DNA from: Symsagittifera roscoffensis
Taxonomy: Eukaryota > Xenacoelomorpha > Acoela > Convolutidae
NCBI RefSeq assembly: GCF_963678635.1
Contig: NC_087070.1
Coordinates: 23,607,419 to 23,671,418, forward strand
Direction: 5' to 3'
DNA length: 64,000 bases
The position numbers were made by a program, and so were the translations under genes. The notes under the pieces are model-generated. The model made no database searches. It was not told the DNA's origin and worked only from the letters and a program-made list of their open reading frames with translations. This document shows positions 11,157-21,935 of this stretch, in pieces (position 1 is the first letter of the stretch; every line of letters starts with the position of its first letter).

Positions 11157-12235
11157 TGTCGCAGCCAACAGTTCCTGTTTCGGATGACAGGATGGACTCG
11201 CTGGCTTACCCCGTTTCGAACAAAACCATCGTCATCTCTCCCATACAGTTGGGATAGCTGGTTCGGACAATTCAGCCTAGCGTTAGGAATAAAGAACAAT
11301 TTCAATGTGTCTGTCATCCTTGTTGAACCCGGTGCGGTGCATGATGATCCACCCCTAAGGCCAGAAACTAGGCCAGGCGAGGAAACACAACCAGAAGCAG
11401 ATGATCGCCTCCGCAGAGATGCTGGTGCAAAATGTCGTGTCGACGAAGCAAACGTTGAGAGGCGGAAGAAGGGTCCGCAAATCGAAATTAACTGGTTTTT
11501 TCGTGAAGCAGAGGAAAGAGCAAGATAAAGACTATTTTTTGCTCTGGGGAACGAATGTAGAAAGAAATTAGTACAAGTTTTTCCGTGCGCTGATCTCAAC
11601 CTGCTTTCATTTAGAGAATTTTTTCAAAACTGCAATTACGCCTTCAAGGTGGAATTAAATGTCACCATGGAATGTATCAAACTTTACAATTCCTGGTACA
11701 TGGAAGCTAACGAATCATTTCTGTCATTCCACTCGAGGTTTCGGCCAAGGGGCGAGCTGTAATTGGACTGAAAAGGAGGAATGCAGTGTGGTAAGATATC
11801 TATTTACAGGTCGTTTTCGTGACTCTGACGAACAGAGTACGGTAATTCACAACAAAAATCCAGATCCCGCTGGAACCTTAAAGTTAGCAATGGAAGCCAA
11901 CTTTTTCAATACAATCGCGTCGGGGTGGTGGTCAATCGTCTTCCCGCAAACAGAACGCTCCGGCCGGAAAAATCAAAACCCATGCAGGTCGTGTTACTTT
12001 TGTGGTAATAGGTTTTCATCGGATCATCGGAAAAAATACCTGGCACGAGATATAGAATGCCGGTCATATAAGAAGTAAGGACATTTTGCTAAAGTATGTA
12101 ACTCTAAATGTCGAGTCAATCGTGTAGAAGAGGAGGACGCACAAACAAATCTGGAAACTGACACTGATAATATTGTGTTGTATCAAGATGATGACAGCGA
12201 AACCGAATATGGGATTCTTAGTAATTAACCACAAA
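11156..12235 (+). pseudogene. Element B gag relic
   Basis: An ATG formed by the last base of the LTR (11156) and the PBS opens a short frame (MSQPTVPV...) that stops after about 33 codons. A neighbouring frame (to 11528) then continues with WDSWFGQFSLALGIK, which parallels PWEDWSDLFQLAIIAK in element C, so a frameshift separates them. A GNE...FREFF stretch follows near 11550-11620. Zinc-knuckle remnants lie at about 11990-12105 (CYFCGNRF, then IECRSYKK and GHFAKVC in another frame), and an acidic tail follows. Multiple stops make it non-functional. Confidence 0.7.
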
Positions 12236-12329
12236 ACAAACGGTCCATAGTCCAAAATTGCAGCTCAGAACTACTGAAATCTAACCGTGGAACATCTCGT
12301 AACTTGAGAACCTCGTAACCTCGTAACGC

Positions 12330-12770
12330 GAAATTATTCTATGCCACGGTAGAAACGGGAAGACCGGTTTCTTTCTTAAACAAAAGCACAGCGGATGTTT
12401 TACTTCGGCAAAATCCTAATTCACATTTCACCAGTGTTCAAAATTTGCCTCACGAGCTTTCGTATGTAGATTACAACATAAATTCAATCAAAATTTTTGG
12501 CAGTTTATTAGTAGCTATCTCCTCTGGTGGATGGGAAAATGATAACGCCGCATTCCTCGTTTCCGAGAACAAAACACGATGCTTGTTGGGGCTAAATTTG
12601 CAAAGCTCTGTCGGAATAGATATCATCGAAAGGAATCCGCCCCAAGTGAAGAGATGGAAGAATGTGGTGGAAAATTCACCTCCAAATGCAAGAAGTTCCC
12701 GCTATTGCTTACTCGATTGGGCAGGTCTAAATCTCACCAAGTACACACTACGTTCATGGACCCGTTGATT
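12330..12770 (+). pseudogene. Element B protease relic
   Basis: The retropepsin-like region reads ATVETGRPVSFLNKS at about 12345-12390, which aligns with VDSASPVSFLKKN in element C. The catalytic aspartate is replaced by Glu (VETG), which would inactivate an aspartic protease. A glycine-containing stretch (NKTRCLLGLNL) near 12570-12600 corresponds to the NILGND flap-distal motif of C. The frame then runs toward RT with a frameshift. Confidence 0.6.
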
Positions 12771-14004
12771 CGTAGACAAAATAGAGGTCGGAGGATGCCG
12801 ATCTACATTCAAGATCGCGTGACAGAAGAATTTAAGGCGCTGGTCAAGGATGGTCATGTTACGAAGCTCGATAAATCCACGACAGATCATTTCATCAACC
12901 CCATTATGATTACCGCAAAGAAAAATGGCTCGATTAAGCTCGCAATGGATGCCAAACCCCTCAATCAATGCTCAAATCTGGAAAAATAAGTATCAGATGC
13001 CAAATATTCCGGAACTAATCGACTCGTCCGCCCAGCTCATTACCTGCGATGTCCATGTTTCAGTAAGGTTCATTTCACTCGATTTAAAGTATGCGTTTAT
13101 TCAGACTAAACTTTCAAAATTGACGAGTAGTCATTGTAGTTTCAAAAACATTTGCGAAGAGTCAACAGGAACATAAATATTCAACACTGCGTTTTCCGGC
13201 TTAAGGGACATGCCGTCCGAGTTTCAAAAAGCGATGAATGGTACACTACGGAATTCCGGGGTTTATATGCTATTTGGATCATATCCTCGTGGTTTCGAAG
13301 GGGACGTTGTCACAACATAATGAAACTGTCCATAAAGTGTGAATTCGCTGTGGAGCAGCTCGAAGGGCTGGGATTTGATATCCACTCAACAGGTTATTTT
13401 CCAAAATTTTCCAAGATCGAAGCAACAACTTCGGTCCTTCATGGGTACCCTCAATCACTTTCGGAAGTTTATGCCTATTTTGCATAACCTTACTTGCGAA
13501 TTTCGTAAATCACTCAAGCTTTGCAATAAAAGAAAATCCATCTGGAATGAATCCCAAACGGCGGCATTTCGGAAAATTCTGGATCTCATTGCAGAAGTTA
13601 CCGACTTGTTCCTCTACGACCCGGCAAAGAAGACGCATGTGAACTGTGATGCTAGCCACAGCAGCTTAGGAGCATGTCTGGAGCAAGAGACAGATACAGG
13701 TTTGTGGGTACCTATTTTGTTCGCCTCGCGCTTTCCTAATTCAGCGGAACCTAAATATAATACCAATGAATTTGAGTTTTTAGCGGTGGTGTGGGCGTGC
13801 AAACACTTTCGCACTTATCTACTAGGTAATAAATTTGAGATACTTACGGTTCTTAAAACCATAATTTTGGCCCTAAAAGAACATAGTGGAAGTAAACCAT
13901 ACCAGTCACCTTTAACACGGTGGGCGGGCAGGCTATTACCCTTTGACTACGACATCAGGCACGTGCCTGGTGTTACTCTTGGTATGGCTGATTATCTTAA
14001 CTGA
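12700..14004 (+). pseudogene. Element B reverse transcriptase and RNase H relic
   Basis: RT begins with the stretch EEFKALVKDGHVTKLDKS, then NPIMITAKKNGSIKLAMD, NKYQMPNIPEL, and FISLDLKYAF in the palm. The catalytic box near 13267-13285 reads CYLDHILV, so the second catalytic aspartate of YLDD is His. The thumb (MGTLNHFRKFMP) leads into RNase H with NCDASHSSLGACLEQ at about 13640, FASRFPN, and YNTNEFEFLAVVWACKHF. The TDH motif of RNase H reads LTVLK, so a further catalytic residue is lost. The frame from 13339 to 14004 is open for 221 codons, ending after GMADYLN. It is non-functional. Confidence 0.8.
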
Positions 14005-14239
14005 TATCCCGAAACCCTTTATTTGATGCCCCTCCTAGTTCAGTTTATGATGAGTTGTTTGTCATCAAAAACAGTGAAAACTTTACTCAAGCGTGTAATT
14101 TAATAAACGCAGCTATGCCATAGGGGCCCATCAATTGCACTTTTGTTTCTAATGTATCGGTTCCGGGGTCTAACTTAGCTAATGGGTCATTTGGCAACGA
14201 TATAACCGGTGAAATAGCACGTGAGGGCGGATATTCAAA

Positions 14240-14545
14240 TCCAGCAATTTCGACCAATCAGATTCAACCACTCGTGTTGAGATAACACCGGTAGGGGTGA
14301 TGAAATTTTAACGCTTTCCTACAAAGAATCTTAGCGTTGTTCACCGCGAGAGGGCGTTATTTGCTTAACGAGTAATCTCGGCCAATCAGAGCTTAATCTG
14401 GTTTCGTGTAATTTGCCACAACTTAAGTGGCGTTCGTTGACGGAAAATTCTGACCAATCACGTTCGTGTTCGCGAGCAAGTTATTCGCCGCACGAGGGAT
14501 GCATAAATTTGACGGTTATTGTAAGCCAATCAGAAAAAAAAACGC
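14240..14545 (+). repeat. 72 bp in-frame tandem repeat, element B
   Basis: Proline codons recur at 14344, 14416 and 14488, exactly 72 bp apart, and CCAATCA recurs at 14382, 14454 and 14526. The frame from 14344 is open and reads PREGVICLTSNLGQSELN, then PQLKWRSLTENSDQSRS, then PHEGCINLTVIVSQSEK, so the unit is 24 codons with a PxEG start and a central QS. A less regular unit lies upstream (CCAATCA at 14254). It occupies the same place as the 27-codon repeat of relic A. Confidence 0.75.
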
Positions 14546-14802
14546 ATAAAAAGCATTAAATTGCTAGAGGGTTACCAGTGGTACGATTCCGCGTTCAACC
14601 AGACAGAATCGAGATTAAAATTTGCGTATTGTCAAGGCCGAATCAATTCATTCTCAAATCAGTTTTGCTCTATTGTTCACTTCAATTCAGTTGGCCAATT
14701 GCACTCCAATATAAGTTCTCCTATCAGCGCTTCTTTCTTGCTCGACAATACAGCAGTTCGAGAGAACTACTAGACTTCGTCGAAAACTTTGATGCGGGCC
14801 CA

Positions 14803-15810
14803 AGTCACGACAGTCCCAACACCCCGGCTCCTACTACTGCCTCCAGTCTCTCAGAAGTCAGGCTAGGAGGAATCTTCAATGACCTCCCAGGACACCACTA
14901 CAGTCAATTGCGCGTTTCATCGAGAAATGTCGGCGAAGGCGCATTTCAAACCGGGCTCGTCAGCTGCGCGCTTCAGAGGGAGTATGTGCCATCAAAACAA
15001 AGCCGTTCATCTCACAGGAAAAGAAGGAGATTGTGGCCCTTCCCAGCCTGTTCGACGTCGGGTTACTGGCGGAGCTAACCGTTGAAGACGAGTTTCTGGG
15101 GCCGATGAAGAGGGCAATCTTAGACAAAGATGTTCAGTCCTTTTCAAAACAGGGCCTGTACGTCGTTCAGTTTTGGCCAGTAGCGTCGATGGTGGATACT
15201 TGTATCCTCATTGACAATAAGTTGGCAATACCCATCAAGCTTCGATCGGCGATTTTGACACGGCTACACCGATCTCACCCCGGCCAACAAGCCATGATAG
15301 AGGCGGCCGAGTAAATCGGTTGGTCCTACATGAATCGACAGATCGTTAAAAAATGTCAGATGTGTATGGAATGTACGAAGTTTGGTAAGAACTTGAAGTC
15401 GTCTCAAACATTTAATTCTTCCCTCACCTCTTTGCTCCTAATGAGGAATTACAGTTAGATTTTGCTGGCCCATTACAGGACAAAAAAGGAAAAACGGTTT
15501 TCATCTTTTTAGCAGTAGACCGGTTCTCGAAATTCCCGTCCGGTCTACTAGCTAACAATACCGGTTCCAAAAAAGTAGTCAAACTTCTATACGCGAAGAC
15601 CACGGCTCCGGTTTTAAAAATGAATTGCTTAAGGATTTTTGCAAAAAATTTAGGTATCGATCAATTATTCAGTCCAGTCGGAGACCACCGTGGCTGTGGG
15701 CTAATGGAAAAGACTATCCAGACGATGAAACGTAAATTGGGTACATAAGCATTTAGCGCTCAGTGTAAAGGTCTCAATAAAGTCCTCCACACGATCTTGG
15801 ATGACCTAAT
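14803..15810 (+). pseudogene. Element B integrase, tandem copy 1
   Basis: It reads LFDVGLLAELTVEDEFLG at 15045 and later, then the zinc-binding part (LHRSHPGQQAM, an internal stop at the position of the Y/E, NRQIVKKCQMCMEC), then LDFAGPL at about 15455 and AVDRFSKFPSG at about 15515. After KLLYAKTTAP it jumps to VLKMNCLRIF, so about 18 residues including the second catalytic aspartate are missing, although GLMEKTIQ with the third acidic residue is present. The identical deletion is in copy 2, so it predates the duplication. Copy 1 has extra stops in the zinc domain and near 15750. Confidence 0.8.
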
Positions 15811-16825
15811 AGTCACGACACTCCCAACTGCCCGGCTCCTACTACTGCCTCCAGTCTCTCAGAAGTCAGGCTAGGAGGAATCTTCAATGACCTCCCAGGA
15901 CACCACTACAGTCAATTGCGCGTTTCATCGAGAAATGTCGGCGAAGGCGCATTTCAAACCGGGTTCGTCAGCTGCGCGCTTCAGAGGGAGTATGTGCCAT
16001 CAAAACAAAGCCGTTCATCTCACAGGAAAAGAAGGAGATTGTGGGCCTCCCCAGTCTGTTCGATGTCGGGTTACTGGTGGAGCTAAGCGACGAAGACGAG
16101 TTTCTCGGGCCGATGAAGAGGGCAATCTTAGACAACGATGTTCAGTCCTTTTCAAAACAGGGCCTGTACGTCGCCCAGTTTTGGCCATTAGCGTCGGTGG
16201 TGGATACTTGTATCCTCATTGACAATAAGTTGGCAATACCCATCAAGCTTCGATCGGCGATTTTGACACGGCTACACCGATGTCACCCCGGCCAACAAGC
16301 CATGATAGAGGCGGCCGAGTACATCGGGTGGTCCTACATGAATCGACAGATCGTTAAAAAATGTCAGATGGAAAATGTGTATGGAATGTACGAAGTTTGG
16401 TAAGAACTTGAAGTCGTCTCAAACAATTAATTCTTCCCTCACCTCTTTGCTCCTAATGAGGAATTACAGTTAGATTTTGCTGGCCCATTACTGGACAAAA
16501 AAGGAAAAACGGTTTTCATCTTGGTAGCAGTAGACCGGTTCTCGAAATTCCCGTCCGGTCTACTAGCTAACAATACCGGTTCCAAAAAAGTAGTCAAACT
16601 TCTATACGCGAAGACCACGGCTCCAGTTTTAAAAATGAATTGCTTAAGGATTTTTGCAAAAAATTTGGGTATCGATCAATTATTCAGTCCAGTCGGAGAA
16701 CACCGTGGCTGTGGGCTAATGGAAAGGACTATCCAGACGATAAAACGTAAATTGGGTACAGATGCATTTAGCGCTCAGTGTAAAAATCTCAATAAAGTCC
16801 TCCACACGATCTTGGATGACCTAAT
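15811..16825 (+). pseudogene. Element B integrase, tandem copy 2
   Basis: This is a tandem copy of 14803-15810 (offset 1008 bp). The junction joins ATGACCTAAT to AGTCACGACA. The zinc domain is open here (16041-16403, with LHRCHPGQQAM, YIGWSYMNRQI), and the core frame is open at 16521-16835 (AVDRFSKFPSG to LHTILDDL). It carries the same core deletion as copy 1 and therefore lacks one catalytic residue. Confidence 0.8.
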
Positions 16826-17653
16826 AAAATTGTAGCACGCAACTCTTAAGATATCTCCTTTTGAAGTTCATTTTGGTCAAAAACCGAATACGGAATTTTC
16901 TTTGGCCAGGGATAATACCCTTGCTAATGCTTCAGTTCAAAACACCCAAGCGCGGAGTCTTTTGAAACCGGAAGATCGACACAGCCAAGACTATAGCCTG
17001 GACAGAGTGAAAATGGTGAGACGTGGTTCTCTCAACCCAGACGCGGCATTGCACTTCAAGAAAAGTTTCCCGGGTCAGAAGATAGCTGAAACCCAACAAT
17101 ATAAACTCCTTGAAGATCTCGCACGCGCTGCTAACCGGTGGAGCCAGCTGAAACGTAATACTAATATTGAGACGGGGCTTAAATTGATGCGGGAGCTCGG
17201 GTCATGCAATAATGAGATTGCAAATGCCCTGAAAACAGGCCTCAGCAGAAGTACCCCGAGGTTTACGACAGCGTTGCGGATGCAACCAGCAGAAAACCTT
17301 CGGTCTCATCAAGCCAATCGCGTCAAAGACCTTAGGTACGAGTAATTTAGAGTCTTTGTTGTTACATAGTCCTGGCAGTGTAAAATTTTTTGGAAATTGT
17401 CTAGACAGAAAGTCCGGAAAACCATTTTATAGAACGGGAAAATTTAAGATTGTTCGCGTCACGAACAACACGTATATTAGAAACACGGGAGAAGTTTTCC
17501 GGAAGAATCACATAGCTAAAAAACGCAATTTTAATAACTATGAGGTTTTAGCTAAAAGGTCATTAGTAGCCCCCATTCGGGGAGTCAGGATCGGACAAAT
17601 TTTACCTCCACGAAAAATAGCGCCAAGAGGCCAGATCACTATGCCTACAAAAA
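16826..17653 (+). pseudogene. Element B integrase C-terminal domain, copy 1
   Basis: The sequence runs on from the core with SPFEVHFGQKPNTEFS, then an open frame at 16902-17345 (MVRRGSLNPDAALHF, ETQQYKLLEDLARAA, NEIANALKTGLS). After a stop, 17356-17676 reads GKPFYRTGKFKIVRVTNN, TGEVFRKNHIAKK and PPRKIAPRGQITMPT, which looks like a basic, SH3-like integrase tail. The segment from 16974 is one unit of a 0.68 kb tandem duplication. Confidence 0.65.
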
Positions 17654-18335
17654 GATGGACACAGCCAAAACTCTAACCTGGACAGAATGAAAGTGGTGAA
17701 ACGTGGTTCTCTCAATCCAGACGTGGCCTTGCACTTCAAGAAAGTTGTCCCGGGTCAGAAGAAAGCTGAAACCCAACAATATAAAGCCCTTGAAGATCTC
17801 GCACTCGCTGCTAACCGGTGGAGCCAGCTGAAACGTAAAATTAATATGGAAACGGGGCGTAAATTGATGCGGGAGCTCGGGTCACGCAATAATGAGATTG
17901 CAAATGCTCTGGAAACAGGCCTCAGCAAAAGTACCCTGATGTTTTATGACCGAGTTGCGGATGCACCCAATAGAGAGCCTTTGGTCTCACCGAGCCAATT
18001 GCGTCAAAGACCTTAGGTACGAGTAATTTAGAGTCTTTGTTGTTACATAGTCTTGGCAATGTTAATGTTTTCAAAAAATATCTAGACAGAAAGTCCGGAA
18101 AACCAATTTATAGAACGGAAAAAATTCAAGATCGTTCGCGTCACGAACAACACGTATATTACAAACACGGGTGAAGTTTTCCGGAAGAATCACATAGCTA
18201 AAAAACGCAATTTTAATAACTGTGAGGTTTTAGCTAAAAGGTCATTAGTAGCCCCCATTCGGGGAGTCAGGATCGGACAAATTTTGCCTCCACGAAAAAT
18301 AGCGCCAAGAGGCCAGATCACTATGCCTACGCAAA
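17654..18335 (+). repeat. 0.68 kb tandem duplication of the integrase tail, unit 2
   Basis: The stretch repeats 16974-17653 with offset about 680 bp. The breakpoint has AGAT at 17654-17657, at 16974-16977 and at 18335-18338, so microhomology of 4 bp is present. The first part is open at 17687-18016 (MKVVKRGSLNPDVALHF). The second half carries a frameshift near 18110. Confidence 0.85.
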
Positions 18336-19060
18336 GATTTCCTATTTCTCACAAACGGTCGGCAGATCAGCCAGTAGTCCTTCTGTCGGACTCCGATACC
18401 CAAGAAGCAATGTCACGTACTCAATCTCCCAGGCGGCCCTCTGGGTCAATGTCTACGCCTCAGCGGGCTCCGAGGGTCACTTCAGCGCCTCTTCAGAGGC
18501 CATCGGCACAACACGCTCCTCAAACGCATCCAACCCCATTGTACCCGTCCTTGCCTTCGGATTCGCCCATGGTAGGGATTGACGCGTCGAACAGCTCTGT
18601 GGCCACTTTGCCTGCTACCGACACGGCAGTCGCTAGAACTCCAATTCTCAGATCTCGATACGCCATTCCGATGGTCCCAGACACCACAGCTGAGACTCCA
18701 ACGCCAGGCCTAGTTTTGTCAGAAATAGCAAAATAGGGTCCTGTTACTCCAGGGAGCCCTAGCCATGCCGAACCAACACAGTCAGCGTTGCAGGATGATG
18801 TGGAGTCGCGAACTTCTTCTTCAAGTGCCAGGGCGTCAGGTCGAAACAGAAAAGCTCCAGCACGCTACGGTAGTCCAATTCGCCACTCCGTAAAAGAAGT
18901 AGAAGAATGCGCGCCCTCTTCTCCGTTGCCATATCAAGTCGGAGACAGTTCCCCGGTCACCCCGAAGAGTCGTTTTATTCGGAGAAACGCCGAAGACTTT
19001 GCTCAATCTAGTTCGTCGCCAAACGAACACTCTCTGAAAGGGATTGTTTTCAAAGATTAA
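18284..19060 (+). pseudogene. Element B pol C-terminal extension
   Basis: Open frames at 18284-18736 and 18788-19060 encode a Ser/Pro/Thr-rich tail with SDSDTQEAMSRTQSPRR and, near the end, SGRNRKAPARYGSPIRH. A basic-aromatic RNR.P.RYG motif close to the pol terminus is common in gypsy-type elements, and element C has SSRNVGPPKFYGKRY at the same place. A TAG at about 18735 separates the two frames. No catalytic motif is seen. Confidence 0.65.
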
Positions 19061-19236
19061 TCAATCTTAGTAGAAAACTTTCTTTTAATTTTCTTCAAAC
19101 TTTCTTCAAAACTTTGTCTTAGTGCTGTTGCTCTAAAATAATATGCCGTTTCTCAAGTTTTTGGTTCCCAACCAGATGGTGGTGTTATTTTTCGTAAAAA
19201 AATCATACTTGTAAAGTTTTTTTGTGCCTACGGTTA

Positions 19237-19590
19237 TATCATGCCCTGCATATAACATATCATGTTTATACGTTGCACTCATTGCTACAGTTATTGCAGT
19301 GGCGCCAAGGTCGCCCACCAGTCGTGCTAAGTTATCTCACATGGAGCTAAAAACTTAAGCTCATCTGTCTATTTATCGATATACGATTCAGACCTACTCT
19401 TCTTGTTTCGATAGTTTAACAAACACTATATCTTCCTCTACCCAATACACTTTGAAACATAAGGTTAATTCTAAATTGGGTTAAGTCTATTCTGCTATTA
19501 TACTTCTTTATACATACTACGGTTGTAGTTATTTAGTTCAACTCTTCTATTTTACCGCGTTTTATCAGTCTCTGTGTTCTGTAATTGTCA
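19237..19590 (+). repeat. 3' LTR of element B (354 bp)
   Basis: It aligns with 10787-11156, with substitutions and small deletions; it ends GTAATTGTCA and is followed by TCGAC at 19591-19595. The first bases read TATCATGCCC, so the terminal TG has decayed. No clear polypurine tract precedes it. Confidence 0.75.
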
Positions 19591-19595
19591 TCGAC

Positions 19596-21931
19596 TCAAA
19601 CCGGAAAATTTATTCCTTCAGAACCAAATATAGCCGACCTCAGAGAAACATGCTAGCTTGAACTCAGCATATGAGCACAATATTTTTGAGGCCAAATTAG
19701 CTGGTAAATATTTCTGAGGAAATCCTAAAAATTTTTATTAGAAATTGGTGAAAATAGGTATCTCGATTTAAGACGACATGTACTAAACAGAACAAACAAC
19801 GGGAATACTAAGCATCATTCACATATTTACTAACCCAAGTAATTTAACATCAGCAATTATACTAATGCGTGGGCTTAAGATTATGGACAGGTTGACTTAC
19901 AGTTTCAATCTACTAATGTTCCGACCACTGAAAATTAAGCAGAAGTGCTGGAGTGGTTTATCATATAAAAACGAATCGATTGAGTAGGAAAAAAATTTTA
20001 AAAAAAAATACTCAGTATCGAGTTTGAAGCTTTTGTTTTTTCCAAGTTTTTTCCGACTGTTTTTGGCTATTTTTAGACACTTATGGGTGTTAGAAAAACG
20101 CTAAAAGCTTTTTTAAAGCTCTGAACAACTAATTTCTGACGTTTCAACTAGCAGATTCTTGGAAATTTAATTCAAAGAAAACTTGAAATGGAAAAAAGAT
20201 CGGAATGTCTTTGATTTTATTTGCTTTGATTTTGAGGGCGACTATTTATGAATAATATAAAATTTATCTTCTTTTTTTTGTTCCTCTCATCAAAGCACAC
20301 ACAAAAACGATACAATTTTTTAAAATTAAAATAAAAAAAAAGTGGTTCAATTTTCTGTTATACTTGCGCAGCAACCATCTATTTTTGTTAACTTAGCTCA
20401 ATCTACCCTGTTCTGAATTCAAATTAAAGGAGCAGACAAATAGAAGTATTCGCTTAAAAATTTTTGTGCTTACCTGGAACAAAAAAACCTCAGAGCCAAA
20501 CTTTATTCAAATCTGAATGTATGCAGATTTTTATTTTTTCAACATCAGATGAAACTTAAATTTTTTGTCTAACTTTCTTTCAATTTTTTTTTGCATTACA
20601 GTGCTTTTTTTCTTCAATTATGAAAAAACAACTAGTACTGACCGATTGTACCGACTGCTCTTTAACGTCTAGAGATTATCATTCAATTTGAACAAATATG
20701 ATAAAAGAGTCCAAAAAAATTGAAAAAGAAATATATACATATATATTTTTCAAAAATCAGCCACCTACACGTTATTTGAAAATAAAGTGAAACTTTTGTT
20801 CCAAATTTTAAAGAAAGGGAAGAATTATTTGACCGGGGGTGGTCTTGTTGGACCGATTTCAAAAACAGTCTACACTCCCTCAAGGGGTCAATCCCTGGAG
20901 TTTGGTGGGCCCCGCCGGTTTCGCACATCCTTAAATTAAGCTGACATTGTTCTTTTCATAGTTTGCTGCTGCAAGTGTAACGCAAAAATTCGCGCGAGTC
21001 AAATTATGGCGTACATCAAAATTTTTCCAAAATGAATTGGGGGAAGCTAAATGGTCTAATAAATCCATGCACAACTCAAATTTTAACACCAGATATTACC
21101 AGACCAAAACTTGATATTACCAGACCAAAAATCATTTTTTGTCAATATTTCATTTAACAAAACTTAATTTTAGACCAGTTAAAGGGCAGTCGCAAAATTC
21201 AGGGCTTTGCCCTGTTGTGAGTAGCCTCGTTAGCAAATAGTAAAATCTTTAAAATTAGGACAAGATCGTCCGGTTTTTAAACCATAATAATCGTATTATA
21301 TTAAATCTCAGAGTATCTTTAAACAGCTCTCAGGACTGTCTAAGCACACTTCGTTTCTAATATTTTTTCAAATTCCAGAGTTATTTTGTCGAATCATTTC
21401 TACATGTCTCGTTGTTACGTTACTAGCAGCAGAAAATATAATTTTGCGCGTAATATTGCATGTCAGAAATAAACTCAAAAACAAATCTCGAGACTTATAT
21501 TTGTTTGTGGAATTATTTTTTTTTCAAATTGAAAACTACAGCAAAGAAGTTAAAGGGCAATCGGAAATTTCAAGATTTTGCCCTGATACAAAAGTTTTGT
21601 CTAATTAGAGCTTCTAACAAATTTATCGGACAAATCATTGAATTTATGAAATCATTCCGACCTTCAATTTGAAACCAAATCTAAATATTTCTTGGAAGTT
21701 TTGTGTTTGCCTTTCTGTCGGCGTTTTATGTGTTTGTTTTGCCCTTGAAAGTATATAGCAAATCTTCGCTGAATGATTTTTTTTTCAGTTTTGCTCTTGA
21801 ATTTAGGCAAAAATGAAATTCTCCGAAGTAGCGCAAGCCTTTTGCATTGCTCTTTTGTCTGTTCAAATGCAGTTTTGAAAACTCGATTGCGCTTTTAACG
21901 CCATTTTACTGCCTCAATGTCAGAAGTATAA
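19596..21931. other. AT-rich intergenic DNA
   Basis: No gene is recognised. It has long A and T runs and short open frames that do not look coding. A copy of the CAGGGC-TTT-GCCCTG hairpin that marks a dispersed repeat family lies at 21200-21214, and a degenerate copy near 21550-21590. Confidence 0.6.
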
Positions 21932-21935
21932 TTAG

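Larger units (their letters stand above)
10787..19590 (+). mobile_element. Element B: degenerate Ty3/gypsy-like LTR retrotransposon
   Basis: The element is bounded by LTRs at 10787-11156 and 19237-19590 and by a 5 bp direct repeat TCGAC at 10782-10786 and 19591-19595, which I read as the target-site duplication. The order is LTR, primer-binding-site relic, gag, protease, RT, RNase H, integrase, C-terminal tail, LTR. Every enzyme is damaged: the protease aspartate reads as Glu, RT YLDD reads YLDH, and the integrase lacks the region of the second catalytic aspartate. It also carries two internal tandem duplications. It belongs to the same lineage as element C at 40238-47185, judged from the gag start, PBS position and domain order. 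Confidence 0.85.

Noticed and set aside
14690-14770. CCAAT plus TATA-like sequence (CCAATATAAG) as an internal promoter ahead of integrase
   Set aside because: The sequence is in the decayed pol linker, equivalents in relic A are not conserved, and there is no independent sign of transcription start.
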